This document shows positions 9,212 to 19,114 of a DNA stretch of 64,000 bases, one piece after another. The translations under genes and the position numbers were made by a program. The DNA is from JABDIY01 sp963803875 (GTDB taxonomy: Bacteria > Actinomycetota > Acidimicrobiia > Acidimicrobiales > SZUA-35), in contig CAWDOA010000016.1 of assembly GCA_963803875.1 (NCBI GenBank), positions 372,001 to 436,000 of the forward strand, written 5' to 3'. The first letter of the stretch is position 1. Every line of letters starts with the position of its first letter. Under the pieces are notes generated by a model, which did no database searches, was not told the origin of the DNA, and saw only the letters and a program-made list of their open reading frames with translations.

Positions 9212-11055
9212 ATGGCTAAAGCCGTAGGTATCGATCTCGGAACCACCAACTCGGTGGTCTCTGTTCTGGAAGCCGGAGAACCGGTTGTGATCCCCAATGC
9301 CGAGGGAGCCCGTACCACTCCATCGGTCGTTGCGTTCAACAAGGAGGGTGAGGTCCTGGTCGGCGAAGTTGCCAAGCGCCAGGCGATCACCAACCCCGAC
9401 CGCACCATCCGTTCGGTGAAGCGCCACATGGGTACCGGTTGGAAAATCGACGTCGATGGCAAGGCGTACACCTCCCAAGAGATCAGTGCGCGCACGCTCA
9501 TGAAGCTCAAGCGCGACGCCGAGGCCTACCTCGGCGACACGGTCACCCAGGCCGTTATCACCGTCCCGGCCTATTTCGACGACGCCCAACGTACCGCCAC
9601 CCAGGAAGCGGGCCAGATCGCCGGACTCGAAGTCCTGCGGATCATCAACGAACCCACTGCGGCTGCCCTCGCCTACGGCCTCGACAGCGAAGGCCACGAC
9701 GAGACGATCCTCGTATTCGACCTCGGTGGCGGCACCTTCGACGTGTCCGTCCTCGAAATCGGCGACGGTGTCTTCGAGGTGAAGAGCACCAGCGGCGATA
9801 CCGAACTCGGTGGCGACGACTGGGACCAGACGATGATCGACTGGATGGTCGCCGAGTTCAAGGGCACCAGCGGAGTGGACCTCGCCAGTCGACAAGATGG
9901 CCGCCCAGCGGCTCAAGGAAGCAGCCGAGAAGGCCAAGATCGAACTCAGCCAGATGCAGCAGACCAGCATCAACCTGCCGTTCATCACCGCCAACGCTGA
10001 CGGTCCCTTGCACCTCGAACTGAGCCTCTCGAGGTCGAAGTTCCAGGAACTGACCTCGCACCTGGTCGACCGGGTGAGGAAGCCGTTCGAAGCCGCGTTG
10101 TCGGACGCCAATCTCAAGACTCGGCGACATCGATCACGTGATTCTGGTCGGTGGTTCCACCCGCATGCCGGCCGTCACCGAGCTGGTGGAGAAACTCACC
10201 GGCCAAGAGGCGAACAAGTCGGTCAACCCCGACGAGGTGGTCGCCGTCGGTGCTGCGGTGCAGGCTGGCGTTCTGCGAGGCGATGTGAAGGACATCCTCC
10301 TTCTCGATGTCACCCCGCTGAGCCTCGGTATCGAGACCAAGGGTTCGGTGATGCACAAGCTGATCGAGCGCAACACCACCATTCCGACCCACGCCTCCGA
10401 GGTGTTCACCACCGCTGAAGACAACCAGCCGTCGGTGGAGATCCATGTGCTCCAGGGTGAGCGAGAGATCGCCAACTACAACAAGACCCTTGGCAAGTTC
10501 CAGCTGGTCGACCTTCCGCCGGCGCCCCGGGGCGTGCCTCAGATCGAGGTGAGCTTCGACATCGACGCCAACGGCATTGTCAACGTGAGCGCCAAGGATC
10601 GGGCCACCGGCAAGGAGCAGAGGATCACGATCACCGGTCAGTCCACCCTCGACAAGAACGACATCGACCAGATGATCAAGGACGCCGAAGCTCACGCCGA
10701 GGAGGATCGCCAGCGCCGAGAGGAAGCCGAGGTCCGCAACCAGGCTGACAGCTTGGTCTACCAGACCGAGAAGCTGATCAAGGATCAAGGCGACAAGCTC
10801 GACGGCGAGGAGAAGTCCAACGTCGAGAGTCTGATCGCCGAATCCAAGACGGCCCTCGCCGGCACCGACATCGATGCGATCAAGGACGCTACCGAGAAAC
10901 TGGCTGCAGCCAGCCAGAGCATGGGTGCCAAACTCTACGAGCAGGCCGCAGCCGATTCCCAGAGCCAGAGTGGTTCCGAAGGTGGTGCGGCGAGCGACGA
11001 CGACGTTGTCGACGCCGAGGTCATCGAAGAGGATGAAGACCGCGAGGCATCGTGA
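9212..11055 (+). CDS. dnaK: Chaperone DnaK (Hsp70), two apparent frameshifts
   Basis: ATP-dependent chaperone. ATG start with AGGAG upstream. ATPase motifs IDLGTTNSVV, VFDLGGGTFDVS and VILVGGSTRMPAV are present, followed by the substrate-binding domain and a C-terminal lid with an acidic tail. The frame shifts twice. Removing a C at 9890 gives GVDLASDKMAAQRLKEAAEK, and removing a C at 10122 gives LKTGDIDHVILVGG, both matching the family exactly. dnaK is essential or nearly so in actinobacteria, so sequence insertions are more likely than a pseudogene. The grpE start overlaps the stop codon. Confidence 0.93.
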
Positions 11056-11634
11056 GCGGACCAGGATTCACCAGCGGGGTCAGACCCCGGCGCCCACGAA
11101 GGCTCCGATGCAGTCGTTCCCGACGACCTCAGCGGCCTCGAGGATTTGATGGAGTCTGACCCGGGCGACGCCCGACATGCCGCCGACGAGTCGGTATCGG
11201 TCGAGGATCTGGTAACAACACTCGAGTCGGTTTCATCCGAGCGAGACCAATACCTCGATTCGTTACTACGAGTTCAGGCCGAGTTCGAGAACTACAAGAA
11301 GGCGATCGCCAAGCGCACTGCCGATGAGAGGGAGCGGGCCAACGACAGAATCGTCGGCGATCTCCTTCCGGTTCTCGATGCCTGCGAAGGCGCTGTCAAG
11401 AACGGCAACGACGATGTGGCTCCGGTCCACAAGCAGATCCTTGCCGCTCTCGAGCGTCATGGTCTGGAGCGGTCAGACCCCGCCGATGCTCCATTCGATC
11501 CTGAACTGCACGAGGCGGTAATGCATGAACCCTCTGACGAGGTCGATCAGCCAACCGTCGTCGAGGTTCTTCGAACCGGCTACCTGTGGAAAGGCCGAGT
11601 GGTCAGGCCTGCGATGGTCAGGGTGAAGGGCTAG
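11052..11634 (+). CDS. grpE: Nucleotide exchange factor GrpE
   Basis: ADP/ATP exchange factor for DnaK. The long N-terminal helix (SERDQYLDSLLRVQAEFENY), KRTADERERAND and the C-terminal beta domain (VEVLRTGYLWKGRVVRPAMV) are clear. Translation probably starts at GTG 11052 overlapping the dnaK stop. The N-terminus then shifts frame at a four-G run (11076-11079), and with one G fewer it continues into the acidic leader GSDPGAHEGSDAVVPDD, giving about 193 residues, normal for GrpE. If the shift is real, an ATG at 11149 would give a shorter form. Confidence 0.88.
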
Positions 11635-11673
11635 CCACATGGACTCAACGGGTCCGGCCCCAATCCCCAAGCC

Positions 11674-11686
11674 GGGGTCGGACCCC
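11674..11686. repeat. GGGGTCnGACCCC palindrome
   Basis: GGGGTCGGACCCC in the grpE-dnaJ gap. Related copies occur at 11076-11088 (GGGGTCAGACCCC) and 11471-11479 (GGTCAGACC), both inside grpE. Function unknown; REP-like. Confidence 0.5.
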
Positions 11687-11736
11687 ATTGGGTCCTCACG
11701 CTCAATGAAGGAATCGAAATTGAAAGGAGGCAACTG

Positions 11737-12867
11737 ATGGCACCGAGCAGCGAGTGGTTCGAGAAGGATTACTACAAGGTGCTTGGCGTGGCCTCCAACG
11801 CTGACGCCAAAGACATCAAGAAGGCCTACCGAAAGCTGGCCAGCCAGTATCACCCGGACAAGAACAAAGGTGATGCCAAGTCCGAGGAACGGTTCAAAGA
11901 GATCTCCGGGGCCTACGACGTGGTCGGCGACGAGAAGAAGCGCAAAGAATACGACGAAGTGCGCCAAATGGGCCCGATGGCCGGAGCCTTCAGCGGTGGG
12001 GGATTCGCCGGCGGTGGTGACAACCGCGGCGCCAGCAGATCCTTCGATGTCGGCGACCTGTCCGATCTGTTGGGTGGAATCTTCGGTGGCGGCGGAGGGG
12101 CAAGTACCCCAGGCCGTGCTCGAGCCGGCGGGCCCCGCAAGGGCGGCGACCTCTCCGCCACACTCAACCTCAGCTTCACCGATGCAGTTTCGGGCGTCAC
12201 AACGTCGGTGCACCTCACCTCCGATGGAGCCTGCACAACCTGTTTCGGGTCCGGGGCTGCGCCCGGTACGCAGCCTGACATCTGCGGCAAGTGCAACGGC
12301 CGCGGTGTGCTCGATGACAACCAGGGTCTTTTCTCCCTGTCCCAGCCATGTGATCGATGCGGTGGCCGTGGTCGGATCGTCACCAATCCGTGTCCGACCT
12401 GTGCCGGCTCGGGTCTCATTCGTCGACCCCGCCAGGTCAAAGTTCGTATCCCGGCCGGTGTGAAGGATGGTCAGAAGATCCGTCTTGCCGGCAAGGGCGC
12501 GCCCGGCATCAACGGTGGGCCTCAGGGCGACCTGGTGGTCGAACTCCATGTGGGGAAACACCCGATCTTCGGTCGTCGCGGCAACGATCTCACGATCACC
12601 GTGCCGGTAACGGTCGTAGAAGCGGCAACCGGCGCCGACATCAAGGTGCCAACGCTCAACGGCAGCACCAAGACCGTCCGGATTCCCCCCGGCACCCCGT
12701 CGGGTCGCACCTTTCGCATCAAGGGAGCTGGTGTCTCCACCAAGAAGGCAACCGGCAACCTCCTCGTGACCGTTGAAATGGTGGTGCCCACCGACCTCAC
12801 AAAGGAGCAAGCCGAGGCCTTGGCCGGCCTGGCCGATCCAACCGTTAGAGACCATCTGTTCAAGTAG
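11737..12867 (+). CDS. dnaJ: Chaperone DnaJ (Hsp40)
   Basis: 376-residue type I J-protein. It has the J-domain with HPD (YHPDKNKGDAKSEERFKEI), a Gly-rich linker, four zinc-finger repeats (CTTCFGSG, CGKCNGRG, CDRCGGRG, CPTCAGSG) and two C-terminal substrate-binding domains. It stimulates DnaK ATPase. ATG preceded by a near-perfect Shine-Dalgarno AAAGGAGG. It lies third in the heat-shock operon. Confidence 0.95.
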   Translation: MAPSSEWFEKDYYKVLGVASNADAKDIKKAYRKLASQYHPDKNKGDAKSEERFKEISGAYDVVGDEKKRKEYDEVRQMGPMAGAFSGGGFAGGGDNRGASRSFDVGDLSDLLGGIFGGGGGASTPGRARAGGPRKGGDLSATLNLSFTDAVSGVTTSVHLTSDGACTTCFGSGAAPGTQPDICGKCNGRGVLDDNQGLFSLSQPCDRCGGRGRIVTNPCPTCAGSGLIRRPRQVKVRIPAGVKDGQKIRLAGKGAPGINGGPQGDLVVELHVGKHPIFGRRGNDLTITVPVTVVEAATGADIKVPTLNGSTKTVRIPPGTPSGRTFRIKGAGVSTKKATGNLLVTVEMVVPTDLTKEQAEALAGLADPTVRDHLFK

Positions 12868-12878
12868 GAAGGAAGTTC

Positions 12879-13278
12879 GTGGATCACTACACCAAAGCCG
12901 TTTATGTCATCAGCGTCGCCGCTGAACTCGCCGGCGTTCATCCACAGACCCTTCGGATCTATGAACGTAAAGGTCTGGTCGAACCGGCCCGCACTTCGGG
13001 TGGGTCGCGGTCGTTATTCCGAGGCCGACATCGATCGACTGAGCCGAATCGCCGAGCTCACCGACGCCGGTCTGAATCTTGCCGGCGTGTACCTCGTGCT
13101 CGGACTCGAGGAGCAGGTTCACGACCTCACCGAGGCACTCCGCCAGCGTGATCACAGGATCGAGGAGCTCCAGGCCGAAGCCTCACGAGCGGTCCGAAAT
13201 GCCCACCAACAACATCGTCGAGATCTCGTCCCCCTGAGCCAGAAACTCTCCCTCTACCGGCGAAAACGAATCCTCTAG
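12879..13278 (+). CDS. hspR: Heat-shock repressor HspR (MerR family), one apparent frameshift
   Basis: MerR-type autoregulatory repressor that binds HAIR sites with DnaK as co-repressor. The N-terminal helix-turn-helix reads VISVAAELAGVHPQTLRIYE, then GLVEPARTSGG and RRYSEADIDRL, followed by the HspR-like NLAGVYLVLGLEEQV and a coiled coil. The frame breaks at 13011; removing the T gives TSGGSRRYSEADI as in the family. GTG start 11 bp after dnaJ with AGGAAGGAAG upstream. The operator at 9135-9163 is its likely target. Confidence 0.88.
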
Positions 13279-13380
13279 AGCCTGGCGCATTCTGCGCCCA
13301 ACTCCATCCCCCATCATCCCCCCATCCCTACATCGCTCAGCCGCTCTGCGGTAGCGCACTCCCCAAAGGAGCATCCCCCA

Positions 13381-15901
13381 ATGCCGTCCTCCTACGACCC
13401 CAACAGATGGACCCTCAAGACCCAGGAAGCGGTTGCCGCATCCATCGATCGGGCCAAGCAGGAATCCCACCCCGAAGTCTCTCCCGACCATCTGCTGCTG
13501 TCCCTTCTCGGTCAGCCTGAGGGGGTGGTGTTGCCCCTGCTTGCCAAACTCGGCAAGCAGCCGGCCGCGCTGAAGAATGAACTCGAAGCCGCCATGGCCG
13601 ACATGCCCAAGGCCTATGGCTCGGATGCTCGTTTCTCCAAACAGTTCAATCGGGTCATGGAGGACGCTGACGCGGTACGGAGCGACCTCAACGACGACTA
13701 CCTCTCGACCGAGCACCTCCTGCTCGGCCTGGCCAATCCAGATCCGGGCGGCGCCACCGCGGCACGTCTCGGCCTGCGACGAGAAGAACTGCTCGCTGCC
13801 CTGCAGGAGATTCGCGGATCCCATCGGGTCACAAGCCAGAATCCCGAAGACCAGTTCCAAGCCCTCGAGAAATACGGGCAGGACATGACCGCAGCCGCTC
13901 GGGCCGGCAAGCTCGATCCTGTCATCGGTCGTGACGACGAGATCCGGCGAGTGGTACAGGTTCTCAGTCGTCGCACCAAGAACAATCCGGTCTTGATCGG
14001 TGAGCCAGGGGTGGGCAAGACCGCCATCGCCGAGGGTTTGGCTCAGCGGATCGTCGAAGGTGACGTGCCGGAAAGCCTCAAAGACCGTCGCGTCATTGCC
14101 CTCGACATGTCGGCCATGCTTGCCGGTGCCAAGTTTCGGGGCGATTTCGAAGAGCGACTCAAGGCCGTGCTCAAGGAGATCACCGATAGCGCCGGTGAGG
14201 TAATCACCTTCATCGACGAAATGCACACCGTTGTTGGCGCTGGTGCGGGCGGCGAGAGCGCCATGGACGCTTCGAACATGCTCAAGCCGATGCTCGCCCG
14301 AGGTGAGCTCAGGATGATCGGTGCGACCACCCTTGACGAGTATCGAAAGTACGTCGAGAAGGATCCGGCGCTCGAACGTCGTTTCCAGCAGGTCTTTGTG
14401 GGGGAACCGTCGGTTGAGGCCACGATCGCGATTCTCCGAGGTCTGAAGGAACGATACGAGGTGCACCACGGTGTACGTATTCAGGATTCCGCCTTGATCG
14501 CAGCTGCGATGTTATCGGACCGCTACATCACCGGTCGCTTCCTCCCCGACAAGGCGATCGACTTGATGGACGAGTCGGCTTCCAAGCTGAGGATCGAGAT
14601 CGATTCCGTCCCGACCGAGATCGACGTTGTCGAACGGCGCATCCGGCAGTTGGAGATGGAACAGGTGGCCCTTCAAAAGGAGAGCGACGATGCATCTTCG
14701 GCTCGGCTGGACGAACTCCAGGGCGAACTCGCCGATCTGCAAGAACAGTCGTCGGCTATGCGGGCCCACTGGCAGAACGAGAAAGAGGCGATTGCAACTA
14801 TTCAGCATCTCAAGGAAGAACTGGATGTGCTGAAGCGTGAAGTTGAGCGCGAGAACGACCTCGAGAAGGCTGCTGAACTTCGCTATGGCCGTATCCCGAA
14901 CCTGCAGCGTCAAGTCGATGAGGCCACGGACGCCCTCGACATCCTCCAGGATTCTCAGACGATGCTGAAAGAAGAGGTCGACGAGGAAGACATCGCCGAG
15001 GTCGTTGCCAGGGCGACCGGCGTGCCGGTCAGTCGCCTGATGGAAGGCGAGAGTCGGAAACTCCTCCGGTTGGAGGAGGAGCTGCACAAACGGGTGGTCG
15101 GCCAGGACGAAGCGGTTGCCGCTGTGAGTGCTGCGATCAGGCGAAGCCGAGCCGGTCTCTCGGATCCCAACCGACCGATCGGTAGTTTCCTGTTTCTCGG
15201 TCCAACCGGTGTGGGCAAGACCGAACTGGCTCGATCGTTGGCCGACTTCCTCTTCGATGACGAGCGGGCCATGACTCGGGTCGACATGAGCGAGTACATG
15301 GAGAAACACTCGGTCAGCCGTCTGATCGGTGCTCCTCCCGGCTACGTCGGGTACGACCAGGGCGGACAGCTCACAGAAGCGATTCGCCGTCGACCGTACG
15401 CGGTTGTCCTTCTCGACGAGATCGAAAAGGCCCATCCGGACGTCTTCAATGTGTTGTTGCAGTTGCTCGATGATGGACGGCTCACCGATGGCCAGGGTCG
15501 CACGGTCGACTTCACCAACACCGTGCTGATCATGACGTCGAACCTGCCTGGGGATCCGAAGGACTTCTTCCGGCCCGAGTTCATCAACCGCGTCGACGAC
15601 ATCGTTCGGTTCAGCGAACTCAGTCATGAGAACCTTGCGGGCATCGTTGAGATCCAGCTTCGGAGCCTCTCCGATCGCCTCTCCGATCGGCGCATCGAGC
15701 TGGAAGTCAGCGACGATGCCAAATCAAGGTTGGTCGTGATCGGCTACGACCCCGCCTTCGGGGCTCGACCGCTCAAGAGAGTGATCCAAAAGGAGATCGG
15801 CGATCGAATCGCTCTGCGTTCTGCTCGAGGGTGACGTCGCCGACGGCTCTGTGTTCGTGGTTGACGTGGTCGACGACGAACTCGCCGTCGAGGTCCGTTA
15901 G
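13381..15901 (+). CDS. clpB: ATP-dependent disaggregase ClpB, one apparent frameshift near the end
   Basis: AAA+ Hsp100 that resolves aggregates with DnaK. Order: N-domain, first Walker A GEPGVGKTAIAEGLAQ, Walker B VITFIDEMHT, coiled-coil middle domain, second Walker A GPTGVGKTELARSLADFL, Walker B VVLLDEIEKAH, arginine finger FRPEFINRVDD. The segment between TSNL and RPEFINR is about 20 residues shorter than in typical ClpB. The frame breaks near 15817; omitting the C there gives the expected ending IALVLLEGDVADG to a stop at 15901. Without correction it stops at 15834. Good Shine-Dalgarno AAGGAGC. Confidence 0.92.
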
Positions 15902-15919
15902 TCCACCAACTATCAAACC

Positions 15920-15958
15920 GGCGATGGTTGTGCCCGTAGGACGGGCGTATCCATCGCC
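15920..15958. terminator. Bidirectional terminator between clpB and purA
   Basis: Outer stem GGCGATGG / CCATCGCC with an inner GCCCGT-AGG-ACGGGC hairpin, between the convergent stops of clpB and purA. Confidence 0.6.
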
Positions 15959-15980
15959 AGTTCGCGACCTGGGCGAGAGT

Positions 15981-17265
15981 TCAGTACCTCAGGTACTGCT
16001 TGCGTCCGGGTCCGGTAGACACCAACGAGATCGGTACGCCCGCTTGCTCGGCCAGCGCATCCAGAAAGGCTCTCGGCCTTCGTCGGCAGGTCGTCGACCG
16101 GGTGACCTGGGTGAGGTCGGTCTTCCAGCCTTCGAATTCGGCGTAGATCGGCTCGGCCTGGTGGATCCGCGACTGGTGGTAGGGGAGGGTGGTCACCGTC
16201 TTCACCGTCGATGCTTGTAGCCGGTGCAGATCTTCACGGTGTCGAAGGTGGTCGAGGATGTCGAGTTTGGTGATCGCGAGGTCGGTCAGGCTGTTGAGGC
16301 GAACCGCGTGCCGCAGCATGACGGCGTCGACCCACCCCGGACGGCGACGGCGACCGGTGTTGGTGCCGTACTCGCGGCCGATGTCGACCATCTTGTCGCC
16401 ATCCTCGTCGAAGAGTTCGGTGGGGAAACGGTCCGGCGCCGACACGGGTGACATAGGCCTTGGCGATGCCGATGATCCGATCGATGTGTCTGGGGCCGAC
16501 CCCAGCACCGGTGCACGCACCGCCTGCCGTCGGATTCGATGAGGTGACAAAGGGATAGGTGCCGTGATCGAGATCGAGGAACGTGGCCTGGGCTCCCTCG
16601 AAGAGCACATGCTCGCCGGCTTCGAGAGCGGCGTGGATCTCGTTGACGCTGTCGGCTATGCAGCGGTCGGATGCCTGGCAGGCACTCGGTCCAGCACGCG
16701 GTCGGCCAGTTCGTCGGGGTCGATCGGCAGCCGGTTGAAGACCTTGGTGAGGATCTTGTTGGCGTGCCCGAGCGATGTGTGGAGCTTCTCTCGGAAGATC
16801 TTCTCGTCCAGTAGGTCCTGGACCCGGATACCGAGACGCATTGACTTGTCGGCATACGCCGGCCCGATGCCGCGTTTGGTGGTGCCCAACTTGGCCTCGC
16901 CCAGATGGCGTTCGTGCAGGGCGTCCAGCTGCTGGTGATACGGCAGGATCAGGTGGGCATTGCCCGACACCTTGATACGGCTGACGTCGACCCCTCGTTC
17001 GGTCAGCATGGCCATCTCGGCGAGGAGATACGAACGGGTCGACGACTACACCGTTGCCGATGACCGGGGTGACGTGTGCGAATAGAGGACGCCGCTGGGG
17101 ACCAGCTGAAGGGCGAAGCTCTCGCCCGTCGACGACGAGTGTGTGTCCGGCGTTGTGGCCGCCCTGGTAGCGGACGACCATCGACGCATCTGCGGCGAGC
17201 AGGTCGGTGAACTTGCCCTTGCCCTCGTCGCCCCATTGGGTTCCGACCACGATTGTTGCTGGCAC
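15981..17265 (-). CDS. purA: Adenylosuccinate synthetase, many apparent frameshifts
   Basis: Commits IMP to AMP synthesis (IMP + Asp + GTP). Family landmarks run in order: VVGTQWGDEGKGKFTDLLA and QGGHNAGHTLVV (phosphate loop), VTPVIGNGVVVDP, GTTKRGIGPAYADKSMRLGI, VLFEGAQATFLDLDHGTYPF and TSSNPTAGGACTGAGVGP. It ends AGVPISLVSTGPGRKQYLRY. Total length equals about 428 codons, normal for PurA. At least six frame changes are needed; removing a C at 17124 gives DGESFALQLVPSGVLYSH. Such damage in an essential gene suggests poor local sequence quality. GTG start at 17265 behind a TAGCCT box. Confidence 0.85.
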
Positions 17266-17273
17266 GAGGCAAA

Positions 17274-17303
17274 AGGCTACAGCTCGATCGCGAGGTCTAC
17301 ATT
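17274..17303. promoter_or_regulatory. Divergent leaderless-type promoters purA / aldolase
   Basis: In the 45-bp gap, TAGCCT on the minus strand (17274-17279) lies 8 nt before the purA GTG, and TACATT on the plus strand (17298-17303) lies 7 nt before the aldolase ATG. Neither gene has a Shine-Dalgarno. Confidence 0.45.
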
Positions 17304-17310
17304 GTTGTCC

Positions 17311-18135
17311 ATGTCGACGACCCGGGATCCAGACGCTGCAACCGTTCGCAGACACCGCATTCGAAAAGGCCGCCGTGCAGATCGACCTTCCGCCGTCGTT
17401 CGACACGGTCGAAGAGGAGCGAACCTATCGGAAGCAGCGACTCGCCGGAGCGCTCCGGGTGATCGGCACGCTCGGCTTCGCCGAAGGTGTTGCCGGCCAC
17501 ATCACCGCTCGGGATCCGGAGTTCACCGATCATTTCTGGGTGAATCCCTTCGGCAAGAGCTTCCGCCAGATGACCGTGACCGACCTGATCCTGGTCAACC
17601 CCGACGGCGAGGTCGTCAGCGGGAACCAAACCGGTCAACGCGGCCGCCTACGCCATCCACCACGCGATTCACAGCGCTCGACCCGAAGTTATGTGTGCGG
17701 TCCACACCCACACGATCTACGGCAAGGCGTTCGCCGCCACCGAGTCTCGCCTCAAGATGCTGAGTCAGGATGCGTGCATGTTCTTCAACGACTGGGTGCG
17801 ACATCGCGATGGCGGTGGTGCGATCGTCGTGGGTCCGGCGGAAGTCAACGGCATGGCTGATGCGCTCGGCGACACGCAAAGCCCTGATCCACCAGAACCA
17901 CGGTCTGATCACCGTCGGCGAAACCGTCGACGAGGCGGCGTGGTGGTTCATGGCCCTCGAGCGGGCCTGTCAGGTGCAGATGATCACCGAAGCCGCCGGC
18001 TCGGTCACCGAGGTTCCTGCGGAGTCCGCTCAGTTCACCTACGACCAGAGCGGATTCCCACTGGCCGGCTGGTTCCAATTCCAGCCCCACTGGGAAGACA
18101 TGATTGCCCGTGACGGGACTGAGTGGCAGTCCTAG
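17311..18135 (+). CDS. Class II aldolase/adducin-family protein, three apparent insertions
   Basis: About 273 residues after correction. The zinc ligands AVHTHTIYGKAFAA and LIHQNHGLITVG are characteristic of class II aldolase/adducin-domain proteins (fuculose-phosphate aldolase fold). Substrate unknown; related proteins act on sugar phosphates or have no known activity. Frames change at about 17323 (extra C), 17633 (extra G) and 17873. With one base dropped at each, the protein reads continuously from MSTTGIQTLQPFADTAF through NQTVNAAAYAIHHAIHSA to the stop, and the length becomes an exact multiple of three. Confidence 0.8.
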
Positions 18136-19027
18136 GGGTCTTGGGGCTGCTGGCGGCGACGTCTCGGCAACTCGTCGCCGTTGTTTCCTGCCTCGGGGGC
18201 CATTCCCCGCAGCGTCGGCGGAACCCAGTTTCCGGAAGTATCGGTATCGGCTGGACCTTGAGAACGAAGCTCCGCTTCGGACACAAAGACTGGTGGGACG
18301 AAGTCGCCGGCGACTTCCGGCGGTGCCTCATCAACCGCAGACTGGGTCGACGAGGCCACGCTCTCCCACGGTCCGGCGCCGCCCAGGGGGGACTGATTGA
18401 TATCGGGCAGCGTCCACGTTGCCATCTCGTCGCCCACCGGTGGCAACCAGACGTCGTCATCGTCGCAACCCGCTTCTTGCTCCCTGAGCTGCTCCAGAAT
18501 GGCCGTAGCAGTTGAGCGTTCTGGCGGGGTAGGAACTGACTCCTCGTCCTCACCAACTGCTGGCGTTGGTGGCGGCGGGGCGGCTTCGGTCTCGTCGTCG
18601 CCACCCAGGATTGTCACCTGCGCCGTTGCGAGTTCGGTCGGAGTCGCTTCGTGGTCGGTCTTGCGCCGACGGAATCGACCCATGAAGCCTGAGCCGTCTC
18701 CGCCGGCTCCGGCGGCGACTCGGCTTCAACTTCGGGTGCCTCGATCAGATCGGACATGGGAAGGTGGATGTCGGGCACAACAGTGGTGTCCTGATCAGCC
18801 AGCTCTGCTTTCAACTGTTTGCGACGTTTCTTGATTGCGCCACGGGAGAGCGGTTTCACGGGTCGCCGATTTCGAACGCCGCTGAGAGCCATCGCACAGT
18901 TGGTGCAAAACGGTGGCTTGTTCGTGCCACGCGGATAGACGAGGCAGTTCGTGCAGAACGAGTCACCGCAGGAATCACACACCTCGGCGGCGAAGTCCAT
19001 CGGATCGTTTTGGCAGCGGCCATTCAT
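18132..19027 (-). CDS. Cys-rich zinc-binding-type conserved hypothetical, one apparent frameshift
   Basis: The N-terminus has a Cys-pair-rich module (CQNDP, CDSCGDSFCTNC, FCTNCAMA) like a B-box or double zinc ribbon, then a basic stretch (AIKKRRKQLKAEL) and a long acidic/Pro-rich low-complexity tail ending near GDELPRRRRQQPQDP. The frame changes by -1 near 18715, inside the low-complexity part; alternatively the downstream part could be a second ORF beginning MGRFRRRKTD at 18683. No function is recognised; it may be a scaffold or regulatory protein. It ends 4 bp inside the convergent aldolase gene. Confidence 0.55.
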
Positions 19028-19114
19028 GTATCGGATGCTTTCCTGTCGGGCAGACTTACAAGGCTTGGATCGTCACTCTCTGGTCGGTTCTTGAGTACGT
19101 AGGAAGGATTCTCC

